Part shown: positions 18,494 through 27,349 of the stretch, piece after piece
Layout of the letters: each line of letters begins with the position of its first letter
Position numbering within the stretch: position 1 is the stretch's first letter
Assembly (NCBI RefSeq): GCF_000373985.1
Contig: NZ_KB893053.1
Coordinates: 1-58,562 of the forward strand
From: Desulfobacter curvatus DSM 3379
GTDB lineage: Bacteria; Desulfobacterota; Desulfobacteria; Desulfobacterales; Desulfobacteraceae
Direction: 5' to 3'
Length of the DNA: 58,562 nucleotides
The notes under the pieces: generated by a model
Database searches by the model: none
What the model was told of the DNA's origin: nothing
The model's input: the letters and a program-made list of their open reading frames with translations, nothing else
Translations under genes and position numbers: made by a program

Positions 18494-19624
18494 ATGGCTG
18501 AAAAACTGCTTCGGGTGGCACTGATCGGATGCGGCCGGATTGCCGTCAAGCACATCATGGCCATAACAAAAAGGCACAGCGGCCTTTTGCTCTGTGCTGT
18601 GGCAGACACATCCCCCAAGGCGTTTGACACATTGTTTGATTCCTGCAAACTGTCAGACAAAAAAAAGCATCAAATCAAAAATACCGTAACAACATATACG
18701 GATTATAACCGAATGCTTGAAAAGGAAAAACCGGATATCACATCAATAACGGTGCCTTCAGGGCTGCACTATGCCATCGCAAAAGCGGCGATGCTCAGCG
18801 GATCTCATATTCTTCTTGAAAAGCCCATGAGTATGAGCGTAAGCCAGGCCAAAGAGCTGTTTGATATTTCCGAACAAAAAAACAAGCGAATTGCCATGGG
18901 GCATATTTTCCGTTATTTCCCCGTTGTCGGGAATCTGCAAAAGGATGTTGCTGCCGGACGGTTCGGTAAAATCAGTCACGGCTCGGTAGTTGTACGTTGG
19001 GGACATGATCAATCATATTACAATCAGACCGCCTGGCGCGGCACATGGGAACACGACGGCGGGGTGCTCATGAACCAGTGTGTCCACGCCATTGATCTTA
19101 TCTGCTGGCTGATGAACGGCCAAGCCACAGCAGCAAATGCAATGCTTGGAAAACGCTTCCATGACATGGAGGCAGAAGATATCGCCCTTGGGACACTCAA
19201 GCTTGACAATGGGGCGCTGTGCCAAATCGAAGGGACAACCAACTCGCCTTCCCGGGACCACGAGGCGGCTTTTTACCTGCTTGGAGAAAAGGGCGGCTTT
19301 CGTATGGGGATACGCCGTGGCAGGCCATATTTTGACATCAGAATCAACGGGAAAAAGAAAACCCTTGAGTACTTGATAAAAGAGCTCCGGTCAAAAGGGC
19401 TTTCCGGCCTGTTCTCCCTGACAAATCCCCATGCCAGAATATACGCCGACCTGAGAGATGCCGTGCTTAACAAAAAATCGACCATTGCTGATGCAAAATC
19501 AGGCATGATGTCTGTTGAATCCGTTCTGGCGTTATACCTGTCGGCAAAGGAAAAGAAGCAGATAAAAATTCCCCTTGCAAAGGACTTTTCATCCGATGAG
19601 ATGTCGGACTATATTTTTAATTGA
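18494..19624 (+). CDS. Gfo/Idh/MocA family oxidoreductase
   Basis: A 376-residue NAD(P)-dependent oxidoreductase. The Rossmann motif is ALIGCGRIAVKH (residues 9-20), the family EKP triad is at 109-111, and the active-site His lies in HAIDLICWL after GGVLMNQ. The region resembles sugar-nucleotide 3-dehydrogenases of the WlbA type, but the substrate cannot be read from sequence. GAAGGAG precedes the start ten bases after the CoA-transferase/GNAT stop, so it is co-transcribed. Whether it works with YcaO or only shares the transcript is open. Confidence 0.85.
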   Translation: MAEKLLRVALIGCGRIAVKHIMAITKRHSGLLLCAVADTSPKAFDTLFDSCKLSDKKKHQIKNTVTTYTDYNRMLEKEKPDITSITVPSGLHYAIAKAAMLSGSHILLEKPMSMSVSQAKELFDISEQKNKRIAMGHIFRYFPVVGNLQKDVAAGRFGKISHGSVVVRWGHDQSYYNQTAWRGTWEHDGGVLMNQCVHAIDLICWLMNGQATAANAMLGKRFHDMEAEDIALGTLKLDNGALCQIEGTTNSPSRDHEAAFYLLGEKGGFRMGIRRGRPYFDIRINGKKKTLEYLIKELRSKGLSGLFSLTNPHARIYADLRDAVLNKKSTIADAKSGMMSVESVLALYLSAKEKKQIKIPLAKDFSSDEMSDYIFN

Positions 19625-19732
19625 CGTGTGAACCCAAAGCTGCGGGCATTGCATATTAGGTCTGTTTTCTGTTATTAAGAATTTATGACACTGAAACAAT
19701 CATCTGTATTTCACAAGCAACATTAATAACAA

Positions 19733-20845
19733 ATGACGGCCCAATCATCCTTTGCCCAGAAATTTACAGACCAGGTGCTTGACACAATCCGGGAACACGA
19801 TATGATTGCTCCCGGCTACAGTATATTGATCGCCGTTTCCGGCGGTCCTGACTCCATGGCTCTGGCAAAGGTTTTAACAGGTTTAAAAAAAGATCTGGGC
19901 ATCCGTATAGGCCTGGCACATCTGAACCATATGCTTCGGGGCAGCCACGCCCTGGCTGATGAGACATTTGTCTGTGAATTTGCCCGGGAGCACAATCTTG
20001 ACCTGGTCGTTGAAAAAAAAAATATAGCAGAACTTGCGAAAAAGCAGCGGCTCTGTGTAGAAGAGGCCGGCAGGAATGCCAGGTATGATTTCTTTACCCG
20101 GGTGGCATGTGAAAAAGGATTTCACCGTATTGCCCTGGGCCATCACCGGGATGACAATATAGAACAGGTTTTAATGAATCTTGTGCGAGGAACCGGCCCC
20201 CTTGGCCTTCGGGGTATTCCGCCGGTCAGGCAGGGCAAATTTATACGTCCGCTGATCCGGATACCCAGAGCAGACATCCTGGCGTTTCTTGATGAAATAA
20301 ACCAGGGATATAGAATTGATGGGTCCAATGAGGACACATCCTACCTGCGCAACCGGATCCGGCATCGTCTGATTCCGTTTCTTGAAAAGGAGTTCAATCC
20401 AGACATTAAAGCAGGGATAGAGCGGCTCTCCGGCATCATCGCACAGGAGGATGATTTTCTGGACCAGATGGCCCAAGCCGCCCTGGACAAAGCAACAACA
20501 GGGAAAAAAAAAGAGCAGATTGATTTGTCCATATCAGCGATTAACAAACTTGACCGGGCGCTGGGGGCCCGGGTCATCCGTGCCGCACTTTTGTCGGTAA
20601 AACAAAATTTAAGACGAATTTCCAACATCCATATCCGGGATATCCTTTACTTTGCAGGCAAAAAAGGAGAATCAGGAAAGAGTCTGGACCTTCCCGGCCA
20701 AATCCGGGTATACAAACAAAGGGACACTATGCGTATAAAAAAAGAAGAAACACCACTGCGGACGCTTGGCAGGCATCTTAAGACCCGCAGGTATCAAAAG
20801 GGACAACCGGACGAAAACCCCGATTCTGACCCTTGTATAAAATAA
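19733..20845 (+). CDS. tilS: tRNA(Ile)-lysidine synthase
   Basis: A 370-residue N-type ATP pyrophosphatase. The PP-loop SGGPDS is at residues 36-41, with GHHRDDNIEQ and RNRIRHRLIP downstream as expected. It attaches lysine to C34 of tRNA-Ile(CAU), changing its codon meaning from AUG to AUA, so it is essential. The N-terminal synthetase domain is complete; the C-terminal region is short compared with E. coli TilS. It precedes ftsH, a very common pairing in bacteria. A 148-base gap with a hairpin element separates the two. Confidence 0.93.
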   Translation: MTAQSSFAQKFTDQVLDTIREHDMIAPGYSILIAVSGGPDSMALAKVLTGLKKDLGIRIGLAHLNHMLRGSHALADETFVCEFAREHNLDLVVEKKNIAELAKKQRLCVEEAGRNARYDFFTRVACEKGFHRIALGHHRDDNIEQVLMNLVRGTGPLGLRGIPPVRQGKFIRPLIRIPRADILAFLDEINQGYRIDGSNEDTSYLRNRIRHRLIPFLEKEFNPDIKAGIERLSGIIAQEDDFLDQMAQAALDKATTGKKKEQIDLSISAINKLDRALGARVIRAALLSVKQNLRRISNIHIRDILYFAGKKGESGKSLDLPGQIRVYKQRDTMRIKKEETPLRTLGRHLKTRRYQKGQPDENPDSDPCIK

Positions 20846-20880
20846 ATTTATGTTTATATATACTTATTGACGTTTTTGCT

Positions 20881-20929
20881 GACAGCCATGGGCTGATGTG
20901 GTCTATCAACACCCAGACTCAGCCCACAA
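20881..20929 (-). repeat. Hairpin element, copy B (inverted CCCATGGC motif)
   Basis: Read on the minus strand this is the counterpart of copy A at 4650-4702: TTGTGGG, stem TGGGCTGA/TCAGCCCA (8 bp perfect; 20919-20926 with 20889-20896), conserved loop core CTGGGTGTT, then CATGGCTGT. One stem pair differs from copy A as T-A versus C-G. It lies in the tilS-ftsH gap. Confidence 0.6.
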
Positions 20930-20993
20930 CCAAAGTTGAAAAATCGGTGTTGGTTACACAGATTTTCATATAAATCCTAAGAGAGGAAATGCA

Positions 20994-22973
20994 TTGAATC
21001 AATTCTATAAAAATATCTCCCTTTGGCTGGTGATTGTCCTGATGATGGTCATGCTTTACAATATATTCAACCAACAGCAGGGCGGCCAGTCCGACCTCGG
21101 CTATTCAGAATTTTTATCCCTTGTGGAAGACGGGCGGATTCAAAGTGTGGTTATCCAGGGCAGGGATCTGATCATTACAGATACCAGCGGTGCAAAGTTC
21201 AACAGTTATGCCCCGGACGATGCCCAACTCATCGATATCCTGCGCAAAAGCGGGGTGGCCATCAAGGCCAAGCCGCCGGCTGAGTCATCCTGGTTCATGT
21301 CCATTGTCGTTTCCTGGCTGCCCATGATTGTACTCATCGGAGTGTGGATCTTTTTCATGCGTCAGATGCAGGGTGGCGGCGGCGGCGGGAAAGCCCTCTC
21401 TTTTGGAAAAAGCCGGGCCAGGCTCATGGATGACAAGGGGGAGAAGGTCACCTTTGCTAATGTCCAAGGCATTGATGAGGCCAAGGAGGAGCTCACCGAG
21501 GTAGTGGACTTCCTGAAAAACCCCAGTAAATATACCCGGCTGGGCGGCCGCATCCCCAAGGGCGTGCTCCTTGTGGGAAATCCCGGTACCGGAAAGACCC
21601 TGCTTTCCCGGGCCGTGGCAGGGGAAGCAGGTGTTCCCTTTTTCACCATTTCCGGATCCGATTTTGTTGAAATGTTTGTGGGTGTGGGCGCATCCCGGGT
21701 CAGGGATCTGTTTGCCCAGGGCAAAAAAAACGCGCCTTGTATCATATTCATTGACGAGATTGATGCCGTGGGCCGCCAGCGGGGCGCAGGCCTCGGTGGC
21801 GGGCACGATGAACGGGAACAGACCTTGAACCAGCTGTTGGTTGAGATGGACGGGTTTGAATCCAATGAAGGGGTTATTCTCATGGCAGCCACCAACCGGG
21901 CCGATGTTCTGGACCCGGCACTGCTGCGCCCCGGCCGGTTTGACCGGCAGGTGGTGGTGGATATGCCGGACATCAAAGGCCGAGAAGGCATTTTGCGGGT
22001 GCACATGAAAAAAAGCCCCCTGGCCAATGACGTGGACCCGACCACTCTTGCCAAAGGGACCCCCGGTTTTTCCGGTGCAGATCTGGAAAACCTGTGCAAC
22101 GAGGCAGCCCTTCTGGCAGCCAAACGTAACCGAGAAAAATTGTCCATGCGCGATTTTGAAGATGCCAAGGACAAGGTTTACATGGGGCTTGAAAGAAAAT
22201 CCAAGGTAATCAAGGAAGACGAAAAAAAGACCACAGCCTACCACGAGGGTGGCCATGCCCTGGTGGCCCGGTTCCTGCCCAATACGGATGCTGTGAATAA
22301 AATCACCATTATCCCCAGGGGAAGGGCCGCCGGGGTGACCTGGTTTCTGCCCGAGGAAGGGGATTTCAAATACAAGGACCAGCTGGAAAACGAACTGGCC
22401 ATTGGCTTTGGCGGCCGTGTGGCCGAAGAGATCATATTCAAACGAATCTCCACAGGAGCTTCCAATGACATAAAGCAGGCCACCAAACTTGCCAACCGCA
22501 TGATCAGAAGTTTCGGCATGAGTGATGCCATGGCACCGCTCTCCTATGAAGATCATGATGACAATATCTTCATCGGCAGGGAAATGACCCAGGCCAAAGG
22601 TTATTCAGAAGCCACGGCCCAGAAGATAGATGCCGAAGTGGCAGGCCTGATCAGCCGCGCATACAGTACGGCCAAAACCATTTTAGAGGAGAACATCGAC
22701 ATCCTTCATGCCCTGACCGACCTTCTCATGGAAGAGGAAACCATTATGGGGCCTGAACTTGATGATCTTATTGCAAGCCTTCGCCCGGATTTTGATTTTT
22801 TTGGACGCCGGAATATCCGAACAGAACAAGCGCCGCCCAAAGAAGAAGAGAAGCCAGAACCGGATGAGCAGGAAGATGTTAAAGATGACGGCTCCGACGG
22901 CGATACAGAAACAAAAGACCCTGATCCGGACACGCAGGATTCTGATAAATCAGTTGATTCCAAGGATAATTAG
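20994..22973 (+). CDS. ftsH: ATP-dependent zinc metalloprotease FtsH
   Basis: A 659-residue membrane-anchored AAA+ protease. Two spans lie at about residues 8-25 and 102-123 around a periplasmic loop. Walker A is GNPGTGKT (195-202), Walker B is IIFIDEIDAVG, the second region of homology follows, and the zinc motif is HEGGH (417-421, where E. coli has HEAGH). It degrades unassembled membrane proteins and regulators. The start is TTG with GAGAGG seven bases upstream. The C-terminal 60 residues are an acidic, low-complexity tail rich in Glu, Asp and Pro, longer than usual. folP follows after a hairpin. Confidence 0.96.
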   Translation: MNQFYKNISLWLVIVLMMVMLYNIFNQQQGGQSDLGYSEFLSLVEDGRIQSVVIQGRDLIITDTSGAKFNSYAPDDAQLIDILRKSGVAIKAKPPAESSWFMSIVVSWLPMIVLIGVWIFFMRQMQGGGGGGKALSFGKSRARLMDDKGEKVTFANVQGIDEAKEELTEVVDFLKNPSKYTRLGGRIPKGVLLVGNPGTGKTLLSRAVAGEAGVPFFTISGSDFVEMFVGVGASRVRDLFAQGKKNAPCIIFIDEIDAVGRQRGAGLGGGHDEREQTLNQLLVEMDGFESNEGVILMAATNRADVLDPALLRPGRFDRQVVVDMPDIKGREGILRVHMKKSPLANDVDPTTLAKGTPGFSGADLENLCNEAALLAAKRNREKLSMRDFEDAKDKVYMGLERKSKVIKEDEKKTTAYHEGGHALVARFLPNTDAVNKITIIPRGRAAGVTWFLPEEGDFKYKDQLENELAIGFGGRVAEEIIFKRISTGASNDIKQATKLANRMIRSFGMSDAMAPLSYEDHDDNIFIGREMTQAKGYSEATAQKIDAEVAGLISRAYSTAKTILEENIDILHALTDLLMEEETIMGPELDDLIASLRPDFDFFGRRNIRTEQAPPKEEEKPEPDEQEDVKDDGSDGDTETKDPDPDTQDSDKSVDSKDN

Positions 22974-22990
22974 TGCCTGAACAAAAACCC

Positions 22991-23048
22991 GTGATTGGAC
23001 GAAAAGTTACCCGGATGCAATGACGCAGGAGACTTTTCGTTCAATCAC
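22991..23048 (+). other. Long inverted repeat between ftsH and folP
   Basis: A 17-base arm (22991-23007, GTGATTGGACGAAAAGT) pairs with 23032-23048 with only one G-U pair, around a 24-base loop. No T-tract follows, so it is not a typical intrinsic terminator. It could stabilise or cut the ftsH-folP transcript, or be a dispersed repeat. Confidence 0.7.
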
Positions 23049-23064
23049 TAATTAGGACATTGTA

Positions 23065-23937
23065 TTGACCACCACATCCTTTACACTTGAATTTGGCCGC
23101 TTCAAATTGGATTTGGGTCCAAGGGCCTGTATCATGGGTATCCTGAACACCACACCGGATTCCTTTTCAGACGGGGGGAAATACACCACTCTGGATAAAG
23201 CCCTGACCCGGGCCCAAGAGATGGTGACGGCAGGCGCCCATATTCTGGACATCGGTGGAGAATCTTCCAGGCCGTTTTCCGAACCGGTGAGTGAACAAGA
23301 AGAGCTTGACCGGACCATCCCTGTCATTGAGGCAATTGCAGACCGGATTGATATTCCTATCTCCATTGACACGGTGAAAGCAAAGGTGGCGAAAGAAGCC
23401 CTTGCCGCAGGTGGCTCCATCATCAATGACATCTCCGCTTTTGAAAAAGACCCCGGCATGGTGGATGTGGCCGTGGAGACCTGTGCCCCTGCTGTTCTCA
23501 TGCACATGAAAGGCACCCCGGAAACCATGCAGGTGAATCCAAACTATGATGATCTCATGGGTGAAATCATCACCTATCTGCAAGAACGGGTTAATTTTGT
23601 GCTTGAAAAAGGCATGGCACCGGAAAATATTATCCTGGACCCGGGCATAGGGTTTGGTAAAACCGTTGCGCACAACCTTGTTCTGATCAAGGAGCTCCAC
23701 CAGCTCACGGCATTAGGCTATCCGGTACTCATGGGCCCGTCCAGAAAAACCTTTATCCGGAATGTGCTGGCTAATGTGTCGGGCAAAAAGACCGGGCCCA
23801 GGGATGCCGGCACCGAATACGGGACCCTGGCTGCTTGTGCAGCATCCTTGATGAACGGCGCACACATCATCCGGGTCCATGATGTTGAAGCGGTGTGCGC
23901 ATTCTCACACATCATTGACGCCATCAGGAATGCTTAA
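23065..23937 (+). CDS. folP: Dihydropteroate synthase
   Basis: A 290-residue TIM-barrel enzyme that joins 4-aminobenzoate to the pterin diphosphate in folate synthesis; it is the sulfonamide target. Signatures are MGILNTTPDSFSDGG near residue 29, the DIGGESSRP loop, SIDTVKAKVAKEA, LDPGIGFGK and GPSRKTFI. The start is TTG at 23065 with AGGA eight bases upstream. It overlaps the next gene by eight bases. ftsH-folP is a common gene pair. Length and motifs are normal. Confidence 0.95.
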   Translation: MTTTSFTLEFGRFKLDLGPRACIMGILNTTPDSFSDGGKYTTLDKALTRAQEMVTAGAHILDIGGESSRPFSEPVSEQEELDRTIPVIEAIADRIDIPISIDTVKAKVAKEALAAGGSIINDISAFEKDPGMVDVAVETCAPAVLMHMKGTPETMQVNPNYDDLMGEIITYLQERVNFVLEKGMAPENIILDPGIGFGKTVAHNLVLIKELHQLTALGYPVLMGPSRKTFIRNVLANVSGKKTGPRDAGTEYGTLAACAASLMNGAHIIRVHDVEAVCAFSHIIDAIRNA

Positions 23938-24892
23938 GCGCAGCCGGATATCTTCATTTTTTCCTCCGGCCGTCCCAATATCTGTTGCGGCTGCGGTCAT
24001 AACGATTATTATTTTTGCCGCCTGCACCCAGGAACCCCGGGAAACAAACCTGCTTCTACCTGTGGATTATGCCAATGTTCCGGATGATATGATTTTGACC
24101 AATTTTCACACGGATAAAATCGAAGTCAGGATCAAATGCCGGCCCAAACACATTGAAAAACTGGCAGAAAGAAGTCTGGTCTATCCTGCGGACATCTACA
24201 CCGACCTGGCCTTTGACCCGGCAGGCGGTACGGATGCCATTGAACCGGGACGCTATCTGCTACCTGTGGATAAAACCCGAATTCCTCTGGGACGTTTTGC
24301 TTCCATTGTTAAAATCACGCCCTCCTATTTAAACATCCGCCTGGAAAAAAAAGTAACCCGGGTCTTCAAGGTGACGGTTCCGTATATCGGAGAAACGGCC
24401 AAGGGGTATATGGCGCTTTCACCGGTGTGTGAACCTGCCACCGTGGCCCTGACCGGTGCAAAATCCCTGATCAATCGAATTGAACAGCTCTCCACCAAAC
24501 CCGTGGATCTGACCAATGCCAATGAAAATTTTAAAAAGGAAGTTCCCCTGGACCTTGACCAGCCGGAACTGTTCACGGTTGCCCAGTCCATATTTGTGGT
24601 GTCCGTGCAGGTTCAGCCGCTCACCGGGATCCGAACCATTGAACAGATTCCAATAGAGCTTCAAAATCGGCCCGGTAAAAAAATCAGCATTGAACCGTCA
24701 ACCATTTCCATTGACCTTAAAGGTCACCAGGAAAATTTGAACAACACGACCCTGACAAACAAAATTCATGCGTTTATGGATCTTGCGGGGCTTAAACCCG
24801 GGGTATATGCCCGGCACGCCTGTATTGACATCCCCGTGGAGCTGGTCATGACCAATGCCTCACCCCGGGTATTTACCGTTAAAATTGAATAG
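23930..24892 (+). CDS. YbbR-domain protein (CdaR-like)
   Basis: A 320-residue protein starting at ATG 23930, overlapping folP by eight bases. An N-terminal hydrophobic segment (about residues 12-32, ending IIFAAC) could be a membrane anchor or a lipobox with Cys. The rest is beta-rich and looks like YbbR repeats of about 80 residues (LRLEKKVTRVFKVTVPYIG type, and TGIRTIEQIPIELQNRPG). YbbR/CdaR proteins bind and control the c-di-AMP synthase CdaA and usually lie between cdaA and glmM. Neither gene is here; coaX follows instead. The family call is fairly sure, the role less so. Confidence 0.7.
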   Translation: MLKRSRISSFFPPAVPISVAAAVITIIIFAACTQEPRETNLLLPVDYANVPDDMILTNFHTDKIEVRIKCRPKHIEKLAERSLVYPADIYTDLAFDPAGGTDAIEPGRYLLPVDKTRIPLGRFASIVKITPSYLNIRLEKKVTRVFKVTVPYIGETAKGYMALSPVCEPATVALTGAKSLINRIEQLSTKPVDLTNANENFKKEVPLDLDQPELFTVAQSIFVVSVQVQPLTGIRTIEQIPIELQNRPGKKISIEPSTISIDLKGHQENLNNTTLTNKIHAFMDLAGLKPGVYARHACIDIPVELVMTNASPRVFTVKIE

Positions 24893-24910
24893 ACACCAAA
24901 GGAAAAAAAC

Positions 24911-25678
24911 ATGCTGCTGGTAATAGATGTGGGCAATACCAATACGGTGATCGGCGTTTATGAGAACGACAGGTTGAAGCAGGACTGGCGTATCAGAACC
25001 ATCAGGGAAACCACGGCCGATGAGTTCAATATCCTGGCCCGGGCTCTGTTTGCCGACAAAGGCATCCAACTCACCAACATCACAAAAATAGTCATATCCT
25101 CCGTGGTACCGTCGTCCGTGAGGATATTAAACGCGTTTTGCGAACGCTATCTGGGTATTACACCATTGTGGATCAATGCAAAATCCGTAAAAGGGCTGAT
25201 GCCCATTCTCTATTCCAACCCCAACGAAGTGGGTGCAGACCGCATTGTCAATGCCGTGGCAGCCTATGAAAAATATAAAAAGGCACTGATCGTCATTGAT
25301 TTCGGCACAGCAACCACCTTTGATGCCATCTCGGAAAAAGGTGAATACCTTGGCGGCGCCATCTGTCCCGGCGTGGTGATCTCATCGGAAGCACTGTTCC
25401 ATAGAGCATCGCGCCTGCCCCGGGTAGAAATGCTCAAAGCACCGGAAAGGGTGATCGGTAATGACACCATTGAGAGCATCAAGTCCGGCATCATTTTCGG
25501 CAACGCAGCCATGGTGGACGGTATGGTGGACCGGATGAAACAGGAAATGAAGACCACGCCCATGATCATTGCCACGGGCGGACTTTCCCCGCTCATTGCC
25601 GAAGTATCCAATGCCATTGAATCCGTGGACTTGGCCCTGACCCTGGATGGTCTTAAAATCATCAGCCGGGCATTATAA
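24911..25678 (+). CDS. coaX: Type III pantothenate kinase
   Basis: A 255-residue ASKHA-fold kinase for the first step of coenzyme A synthesis. The phosphate loop is DVGNTNTVIGVY (residues 6-17), followed by the pantothenate-site GADRIVNAVAAYEKY and the second nucleotide motif VIDFGTATTFDAI, with GGLSPLIA near the end. Type III enzymes need a monovalent cation and are not inhibited by CoA. It starts 18 bases after the YbbR gene with AAAGGA upstream, so it is probably the last gene of the ftsH-folP-ybbR-coaX unit. Confidence 0.95.
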   Translation: MLLVIDVGNTNTVIGVYENDRLKQDWRIRTIRETTADEFNILARALFADKGIQLTNITKIVISSVVPSSVRILNAFCERYLGITPLWINAKSVKGLMPILYSNPNEVGADRIVNAVAAYEKYKKALIVIDFGTATTFDAISEKGEYLGGAICPGVVISSEALFHRASRLPRVEMLKAPERVIGNDTIESIKSGIIFGNAAMVDGMVDRMKQEMKTTPMIIATGGLSPLIAEVSNAIESVDLALTLDGLKIISRAL

Positions 25679-25738
25679 TTTATCCCAGCCCTTTACTTTG
25701 TGACGGGTACGCTAAAATAAAAGGCTCTCGATAAAGCA

Positions 25739-27217
25739 ATGGCAATCATAAAAGCAGTTTTTATACTGTGGATCAGTCTTGTTTGTTCTCTTTTTCCCTT
25801 GGCTGCCGACGGGTCCGCGGCACAGGAAAAGGTCGCGGCTCACCGGCCGTTGGAACATATTGACAGGGAACCCATTGTTTTTGCGATGTCTAATCTCGGA
25901 TGCGGTATGTGTAACCGGGCCATGGAACTATGTTATAAGGAGGCCTTTTCCAGACTGGGTTATACCTTTGCCTACAATCTGTATCCGCTGAAACGCTCCC
26001 TTCCGGAATCCAATGCCGGACGGATTGATGGAGAATGTGCAAGGGGCTGGATGACCCCGGCTTTGCAAAAAGAATATCCCAATCTGATACAGGTAAAAGA
26101 ACCCATATGGGAAAGTCACCTCTGTGTTTATTCCACAAGTGCGGATATTCGGGTGGATGGATGGCAGGACTTAAAAAAATATGAAAATATCGTTATCGGA
26201 TTCAGCAAAGGCGGCGGCTATCTTGATCGGATGGTTCGACAGTATCGTTCAAAATCCCAAGCGTTCTATGGCGCAATGAATTATACCCAGGGTCTGCGGA
26301 TGCTTGTATCGAAAAGAATCGAGATGTTTCTGGGATTCTCAGATGCCATTGACAGCATTCTCAAGGAAAAAGAATTCAGGCATAAAGATATATACAATGC
26401 CGGTTCTTTAGGAACCCTGCCCTTTTATCCCTATCTGAACAAAAAATATGCCCACCTGGCAGAACCCCTGGCATCAGTACTGGAACAGATGAAAAACGAA
26501 CATCTCATAGACAAATATGTTCTTAGGGCCCAGAAGGAAGTATTTGGCCCGGCCCGGAAAATCACGATCAGTACAGGACTTCGGCCACCCCAAACACCAT
26601 CCCGGAATTTTGAGCCCTCCTTTTCCAACAAAGTGGAAGACATCGTGACCCGGGCATTTGCATTGGAAAACTACCAGGTCTCCTTCATTTTCAGATCCAG
26701 GCTCAGCGCCTTTAATATGGCAAAGGACGGTCTGGTTGACGGCACGATTCTCTGGAAAAAAACCCAAAGCCGAAATGATGATTTTTATTTCAGTACCCCC
26801 CTCATTGCGGCAGACATTGTTTTTTTTCATCTGAAATCCAACAAATTTGACTGGCAGCAACTTGATGATCTGGGGCGCTACAGGGCAGGTATTGTTGAAG
26901 GGATGCGCTATGAGGATCTTTTTGATGCCGCAATTTTTTCAGACCGGCTTTTGTCACAGACAGCAGAAAACGAGGAAGCCAATTTCAGAAAACTGATTTC
27001 AGGTGAGATTGATTATATGCCTGTTATTTTAGAAAGCGGATATGACACCATAAAGGAAATTTTTCCAAAGAAAACTGCAGCCTTGTTCACCCACCACCCA
27101 AAACCTTTGATACGGCAAAATTTTTACCTGATTTTATCAAAACAGATAAAAGAAAATCAAAAAATAATTGCTGATTTTAACCATGGGCACCATTCTCTTC
27201 GACAGTCTGCACCATAG
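25739..27217 (+). CDS. Exported protein with two solute-binding domains
   Basis: A 492-residue protein with a signal peptide (hydrophobic core about 6-25). Two consecutive regions resemble type-3 periplasmic solute-binding domains: about 40-255 (EPIVFAMSNLG, IDGECARGW) and about 265-490 (KITISTGLRPPQ, DGTILWKKTQSRNDDFYFSTPL, IDYMPVILESGYD). The first region has a Cys cluster CGMCNRAMELC, unusual for this fold. No permease or ATPase genes are adjacent, so it may be a sensor or orphan binding protein. Similar tandem folds occur in signalling proteins. The ligand is unknown. Confidence 0.65.
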   Translation: MAIIKAVFILWISLVCSLFPLAADGSAAQEKVAAHRPLEHIDREPIVFAMSNLGCGMCNRAMELCYKEAFSRLGYTFAYNLYPLKRSLPESNAGRIDGECARGWMTPALQKEYPNLIQVKEPIWESHLCVYSTSADIRVDGWQDLKKYENIVIGFSKGGGYLDRMVRQYRSKSQAFYGAMNYTQGLRMLVSKRIEMFLGFSDAIDSILKEKEFRHKDIYNAGSLGTLPFYPYLNKKYAHLAEPLASVLEQMKNEHLIDKYVLRAQKEVFGPARKITISTGLRPPQTPSRNFEPSFSNKVEDIVTRAFALENYQVSFIFRSRLSAFNMAKDGLVDGTILWKKTQSRNDDFYFSTPLIAADIVFFHLKSNKFDWQQLDDLGRYRAGIVEGMRYEDLFDAAIFSDRLLSQTAENEEANFRKLISGEIDYMPVILESGYDTIKEIFPKKTAALFTHHPKPLIRQNFYLILSKQIKENQKIIADFNHGHHSLRQSAP

Positions 27218-27255
27218 ATTTTAGCCTCTTTGCAGTCAAAAATGTCCCCTAAACA

Positions 27256-27285
27256 AACCGAGCCGGCAAATTCGCCGACCCGGTT
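27256..27285. terminator. Possible terminator hairpin between convergent genes
   Basis: AACCG pairs with CGGTT and CGGC pairs with GCCG around loop AAATTC, with a small internal mismatch. The T-tracts on both sides are poor. It lies between two convergent genes. Confidence 0.4.
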
Positions 27286-27349
27286 AACTCTATCTTCTTC
27301 TGTCTAAAGCGCAGTATCTTTTACCGGTAGGCCCCAAAAAGGATAAAAC

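Noticed and set aside
17251..18660. Open frame of 469 codons on the minus strand across the CoA-transferase/GNAT gene
   Set aside because: Shadow of a clear coding sequence; the translation is low in recognisable motifs and rich in Gly/His/Phe typical of antisense frames.
21285..22556. Open frame of 423 codons on the minus strand inside ftsH
   Set aside because: Antisense to the AAA+ and protease motifs of ftsH; no start signal or homology.
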